Below the pieces are notes generated by a model, which saw only the letters and a program-made list of their open reading frames with translations, ran no database searches and was not told the DNA's origin. The position numbers and the translations under genes are program-made. This document shows positions 6,066-6,998 of a DNA stretch of 6,998 nucleotides, piece by piece (position 1 is the first letter of the stretch; each line of letters opens with the position of its first letter). Source of the DNA: UMGS1696 sp963643035 (GTDB lineage Bacteria > Bacillota > Clostridia > Oscillospirales > CAG-272). Location: NCBI GenBank assembly GCA_963643035.1, contig CAVIKO010000091.1, positions 1 through 6,998 of the forward strand, given 5' to 3'.

Positions 6066-6998
6066 TCATTTTTCGATAGGCAATGTCTTCAGAAGATGTA
6101 GTCCCATGCCGCACCATGTATCCTTACAGTAGATCAGTCGTAGCGTGCCATCAGCCTCATATTGCGCCGTTTTCTCCAGAAGCTCCGCGCCCATGCGCTG
6201 GAAGTACATTGCGGCGCGCGGCACATCGTTTGTACGGATGCATACATGTCCGCGCTCCCCATTAGTATTGTGCAAAAGAACTTCAAAATAATCGCCGACC
6301 ATGAACGCATCATCTGATGCACTTCCGGTTTTCTCCACAAGCAGCAGACTGGACAACATCTCTGCCGTGCGTCTGCACTCCTCTATGTCCTGTGCAATCA
6401 CACCGATGTGTCCCATGCGTAAATGGAGCATTGCTGCGATCGCCTGTCGTGCCGCCACTGTGATCCTGTCGTATTCCCTGCTTAAAAGCCATTCTTTTTT
6501 CACAAGGAACGAGCCGCCACAAGCAAGTACACTGGGAAGAGCGGTATAGGAGGAGAGATTTCTCATATCAATACCGCCTGTCGGGATAAAACGCATCCTG
6601 CTGTACGGTGCGGACATCGCTTTAAGCATTGCTACACCACCTGCCGCCTCCGCTGGAAAGAATTTCACCGTTCCCAGTCCCATAGACAGCGCCATTTCCA
6701 CATCACTCGGCGTAGCGCATCCCGGAAAGATTGGTATTCCCATCGCAAGCGCAGTCTCCACAACCTTCGGCTGTAAGCCAGGCGTCACCACAAACTGCGC
6801 ACCGGCTTTTGCAGCATCGTGCAGTTGCTCCGTTGTCAGCACAGTGCCGGCTCCGCATAGGACGTCTGGACAGTTTTCACGAATTTTACAAATCGCCTCT
6901 GCTGCCGCTTCGGTACGAAAGGTGATTTCGGCACAAGGCAGTCCGCCTTGTGCAAGCGCATTTGCCATCGGTACCGCATCCTCTGCATTGCCAATTGT
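6066..6998 (-). CDS. eda: KDPG/KHG aldolase fused to a C-terminal VOC (glyoxalase-fold) domain, 5' end outside window
   Basis: The frame is open to the right edge: the last 30 bases encode TIGNAEDAVP, which aligns with the 'AVPMAKAL' region of E. coli Eda, so the ATG at 6968 is internal. Roughly the first 20 residues appear to be missing; 310 are visible. Residues 1-190 form a class I aldolase barrel: AEITFRTE (23-30, the Glu24 region), GAGTVLT (49-55), VTPGLQP (71-77), VKFFPAEAAGG with the Schiff-base lysine Lys112, and FIPTGGI (137-143). This family cleaves 2-keto-3-deoxy-6-phosphogluconate or 4-hydroxy-2-oxoglutarate to pyruvate plus an aldehyde. From about 195 a second domain starts with MGHIGVIAQDIEECRRTAEML and continues with FEVLLHNTNGERGHVCIRTNDV, the repeat pattern of VOC folds. 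Candidate metal ligands are His197, Glu239 and His251; the usual last Glu appears as His301 (GLHLL). The role of the VOC domain is unknown. No sugar-acid operon partner is visible. Confidence 0.9.
   Translation of the reverse strand, partial: TIGNAEDAVPMANALAQGGLPCAEITFRTEAAAEAICKIRENCPDVLCGAGTVLTTEQLHDAAKAGAQFVVTPGLQPKVVETALAMGIPIFPGCATPSDVEMALSMGLGTVKFFPAEAAGGVAMLKAMSAPYSRMRFIPTGGIDMRNLSSYTALPSVLACGGSFLVKKEWLLSREYDRITVAARQAIAAMLHLRMGHIGVIAQDIEECRRTAEMLSSLLLVEKTGSASDDAFMVGDYFEVLLHNTNGERGHVCIRTNDVPRAAMYFQRMGAELLEKTAQYEADGTLRLIYCKDTWCGMGLHLLKTLPIEK

Noticed and set aside
5851..6069. Minus-strand frame of 72 codons starting in an ATGA overlap with the aldolase stop and ending inside prfA
   Set aside because: It has no ribosome binding site, its composition is not protein-like (many Cys, Arg and Ile), it resembles no family I recognise, and it overlaps the start of prfA by 40 nt.

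Overview
The window looks like chromosomal core DNA of a low-to-mid GC Gram-positive bacterium, most likely a Clostridia member (Oscillospirales/Ruminococcaceae-like). This rests on a GyrA-like topoisomerase A paralog without a GyrA-box, a prfA-sua5 pair, a probable SpoIID/LytB-type sporulation or cell-wall protein beside a small membrane-anchored Clostridia-type protein, and a KDPG aldolase fused to a glyoxalase-fold domain. The organism call is inference from gene content and family resemblance. All supported genes lie on the minus strand, so transcription runs from the right edge to the left.

Reading in the direction of transcription: (1) 6998-6066, an aldolase-VOC fusion whose 5' end lies outside the window; (2) a 175-bp spacer with no gene; (3) prfA, release factor 1 (5890-4820); (4) sua5, threonylcarbamoyl-AMP synthase (4830-3790), whose start overlaps the prfA stop by 11 nt; (5) a topoisomerase IV subunit A-like gene (3691-1418); (6) a 398-bp non-coding stretch (1418 to 1019) holding a probable structured RNA element (about 1376-1218) and a clear vegetative promoter (-10 at 1106-1101); (7) a 188-aa single-pass membrane protein (1019-453); (8) the N-terminal part of a SpoIID/LytB-like protein (from 469 or 433, running off the left edge).

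Functionally, prfA and sua5 form a translation unit: peptide release at UAA/UAG, and the first step of t6A37 tRNA modification. The topoisomerase A subunit follows about 100 nt later and may be in the same transcript; its B subunit is not in the window. The last two genes form a separate two-gene operon with its own promoter, probably acting at the cell envelope or in sporulation. The aldolase belongs to sugar-acid or keto-acid catabolism and has no obvious tie to its neighbours.

No mobile element, CRISPR array, rRNA or tRNA was seen, and no new multi-gene system is evident. The best lead is the structured element between the topoisomerase gene and the membrane-protein promoter. Its two ends can form a closing helix of about 19 base pairs, with G-U pairs that point to the minus-strand RNA, and an internal GNRA hairpin competes for the same 3' strand.
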